A stretch of 8,528 nucleotides of DNA from Thioalkalivibrio nitratireducens. Its GTDB lineage: Bacteria > Pseudomonadota > Gammaproteobacteria > Ectothiorhodospirales > Ectothiorhodospiraceae. The stretch lies in assembly GCA_011390385.1 (NCBI GenBank), contig JAABSN010000146.1, positions 1 through 8,528 on the forward strand. The letters are read 5' to 3'. Shown here one piece after another: positions 7,865 through 8,528 of the stretch (position 1 is the first letter of the stretch; each line of letters starts with the position of its first letter). Both the position numbers and the translations under genes were made by a program. The notes beneath the pieces were generated by a model. The model worked only from the letters and a program-made list of their open reading frames with translations. It made no database searches and was not told the origin of the DNA.

Positions 7865-7883
7865 GCCTACCCCTTTCATGTTT

Positions 7884-7905
7884 CGGGGTGGCGCGTATCG
7901 CCCCG
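7884..7905. other. Imperfect GC-rich stem-loop after the REPIN
   Basis: CGGGGTGGCG and CGCCCCG flank the loop CGTAT and pair with a small bulge. The structure lies just right of the REPIN. It has no following T-run, so any terminator role is doubtful. Confidence 0.2.
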
Positions 7906-8010
7906 CCTGCCTCTGTGTACTCCGGCAGCATCGTACAACCGAGGACGAAGCGGACGGGCGTCGGCTTCCCCTTCCAGACAGGCTTGTGTATCGTTCGCGG
8001 CCCTGTGCTC

Positions 8011-8025
8011 GCCGCTTTATCGGAG
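8011..8025 (+). promoter_or_regulatory. suhB ribosome binding site with an upstream boxA-like element
   Basis: CGGAG at 8021-8025 is a good Shine-Dalgarno 8 bases before the suhB ATG. Immediately upstream and overlapping it is GCCGCTTTATCG (8011-8022), which shares the CTTTA core and 7 of 12 positions with the rrn boxA consensus TGCTCTTTAACA. In E. coli, SuhB is a Nus-complex factor and boxA in the suhB leader mediates autoregulation. The ribosome binding site is firm; the boxA call is tentative. Confidence 0.4.
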
Positions 8026-8033
8026 ATTGACCC

Positions 8034-8528
8034 ATGCACCCGATGCTGAATACCGCTGTGAAGGCTGCCCGGGCCGCTGGCCGTGTCACCACACGCGCCT
8101 GGGACCGTACCGACAATCTGAGCGTCCGCGAAAAGACGCGGAATGACTTCGTGAGCGAGGTGGACCTGCAGGCGGAACAGACGATCGTGCAGATTCTGCG
8201 ACATGCCTACCCCGATCACGGCATTCTGGCTGAAGAAGGAGGGCATCAGGCCGGTGACGACTTCGTCTGGGTGATCGATCCCCTGGACGGCACCACCAAC
8301 TTCCTGCATGGAATGCCCCACTTCGCAATCTCGATTGCCCTGAAGCATCGGGATCGGCTCGAGCAGGGGGTGATCTATGACCCCCTGCGTGAGGAGCTGT
8401 TCACCGCGAGTCGCGGCCGTGGGGCACTGCTCAACGACCGGCGTATCCGGGTGACTGACCGCGTCGATCTGAACGGCGCCCTCCTGGGTACCGGCATCCC
8501 GTTTCGCGACACGCAGAACCTGGACCGC
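8034..8528 (+). CDS. suhB: Inositol-1-monophosphatase family protein SuhB, 3'-truncated by window edge
   Basis: The first 165 codons of a gene that continues past the window (E. coli SuhB is about 267 residues). The start MHPMLNTAVKAARAAG is nearly that of E. coli SuhB. The Mg2+-dependent phosphatase signature WVIDPLDGTTNF is complete, with D82, D85, G86, T87 and T88. The upstream metal ligand E67 sits in ILAEEGG, and the NDFVSEVD lithium/substrate loop is at about residues 37-44. VIYDPLREELFTASRGRGALLN also matches the family. Besides hydrolysing inositol phosphate, SuhB in E. coli joins the NusA/B/E/G antitermination complex on rRNA operons, and the same role here is likely by orthology. 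CGGAG lies 8 bases upstream. The gene is separated from the preceding oxidoreductase by 333 bp with a REPIN, so it is probably its own transcription unit. Confidence 0.96.
   Translation, partial: MHPMLNTAVKAARAAGRVTTRAWDRTDNLSVREKTRNDFVSEVDLQAEQTIVQILRHAYPDHGILAEEGGHQAGDDFVWVIDPLDGTTNFLHGMPHFAISIALKHRDRLEQGVIYDPLREELFTASRGRGALLNDRRIRVTDRVDLNGALLGTGIPFRDTQNLDR

Larger units (their letters stand above)
7741..7880. repeat. REPIN-like 140-bp inverted-repeat element (two REP units in opposite orientation)
   Basis: The element is symmetric about one centre. The 12-base arms GCGTAGGGTGCC (7755-7766) and GGCACCCTACGC (7855-7866) are perfect reverse complements. Outside them, after a symmetric 6-base mismatch on each side, TGAAAG (7743-7748) pairs with CTTTCA (7873-7878); this extends to 7741/7880 with one G-T pair. 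Inside, AGGCC (7800-7804) and GGCCT (7823-7827) form a tip hairpin. Each half contains a REP-like unit headed by GTAG. The whole could fold into one long hairpin in DNA or RNA. REPs of this form are mobilised by RAYT (TnpA-REP) proteins; no such gene is in the window. Confidence 0.85.
7701..8033. other. Non-coding spacer with REPIN and suhB leader
   Basis: These 333 bases lie between the oxidoreductase stop and the suhB start. The left half is occupied by a large inverted-repeat element (7741-7880). The right half should carry the suhB promoter and leader; TTGTGT at 7984-7989 is -35-like, but no convincing -10 box is spaced from it. Open frames crossing the region are not credible genes, because they run through the palindromes without recognisable protein motifs. 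Confidence 0.7.

Noticed and set aside
7741..7880. CRISPR-like or attachment-site interpretation of the repeats
   Set aside because: There are only two units, in opposite orientation, each itself palindromic with GTAG heads. No spacer array, cas gene, integrase or tRNA is nearby.
7742..8146. 134-codon plus-strand open frame across the REPIN into suhB
   Set aside because: It runs through palindromic repeats and overlaps the suhB start in another frame, with no protein-family features.

Overview
The window is GC-rich chromosomal DNA from a proteobacterium, most likely a gammaproteobacterium. Three proteins support this: AceA and AceK align almost continuously with the enterobacterial proteins as I remember them, and the SuhB N-terminus matches E. 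coli SuhB. The GC-rich codon use and the large DUF3683-type flavoprotein would suit a Chromatiales/Ectothiorhodospiraceae-like or related lineage. That finer placement is inference.

Layout, left to right. (1) 1-258, minus strand: the N-terminal part of a class I SAM-dependent methyltransferase, cut by the window edge. (2) 259-407: a non-coding spacer with a GC-rich hairpin downstream of aceA. (3) 408-1730, minus strand: aceA, isocitrate lyase. (4) 1731-1888: the divergent control region. (5) 1889-3724, plus strand: aceK, isocitrate dehydrogenase kinase/phosphatase. (6) 3725-3857: a short spacer with a small perfect hairpin. (7) 3858-7700, plus strand: a 1280-residue multidomain oxidoreductase combining a GlcD-like flavin module, two 4Fe-4S motifs and a GlcF-like pair of cysteine-rich (CCG) modules. 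(8) 7701-8033: a non-coding spacer holding a 140-bp inverted-repeat element made of two GTAG-headed REP-like units (a REPIN). (9) 8034-8528, plus strand: the N-terminal 165 codons of suhB, an inositol-monophosphatase family protein.

How the genes work together. AceA diverts isocitrate into the glyoxylate shunt. AceK controls the competing isocitrate dehydrogenase by reversible phosphorylation. The two genes are transcribed divergently rather than as an aceBAK operon, and neither malate synthase nor icd is in the window. The giant flavin/Fe-S protein belongs to the 2-hydroxyacid dehydrogenase superfamily (glycolate, D-lactate, D-2-hydroxyglutarate). Its position beside the glyoxylate-shunt switch makes a 2-hydroxyacid linked to two-carbon or acetate metabolism a reasonable but unproven substrate. 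SuhB is probably an independent unit beyond the REPIN.

I found no new defence system, CRISPR array, transposase gene, tRNA or rRNA. The least-described items are the 1280-residue oxidoreductase and the REPIN.
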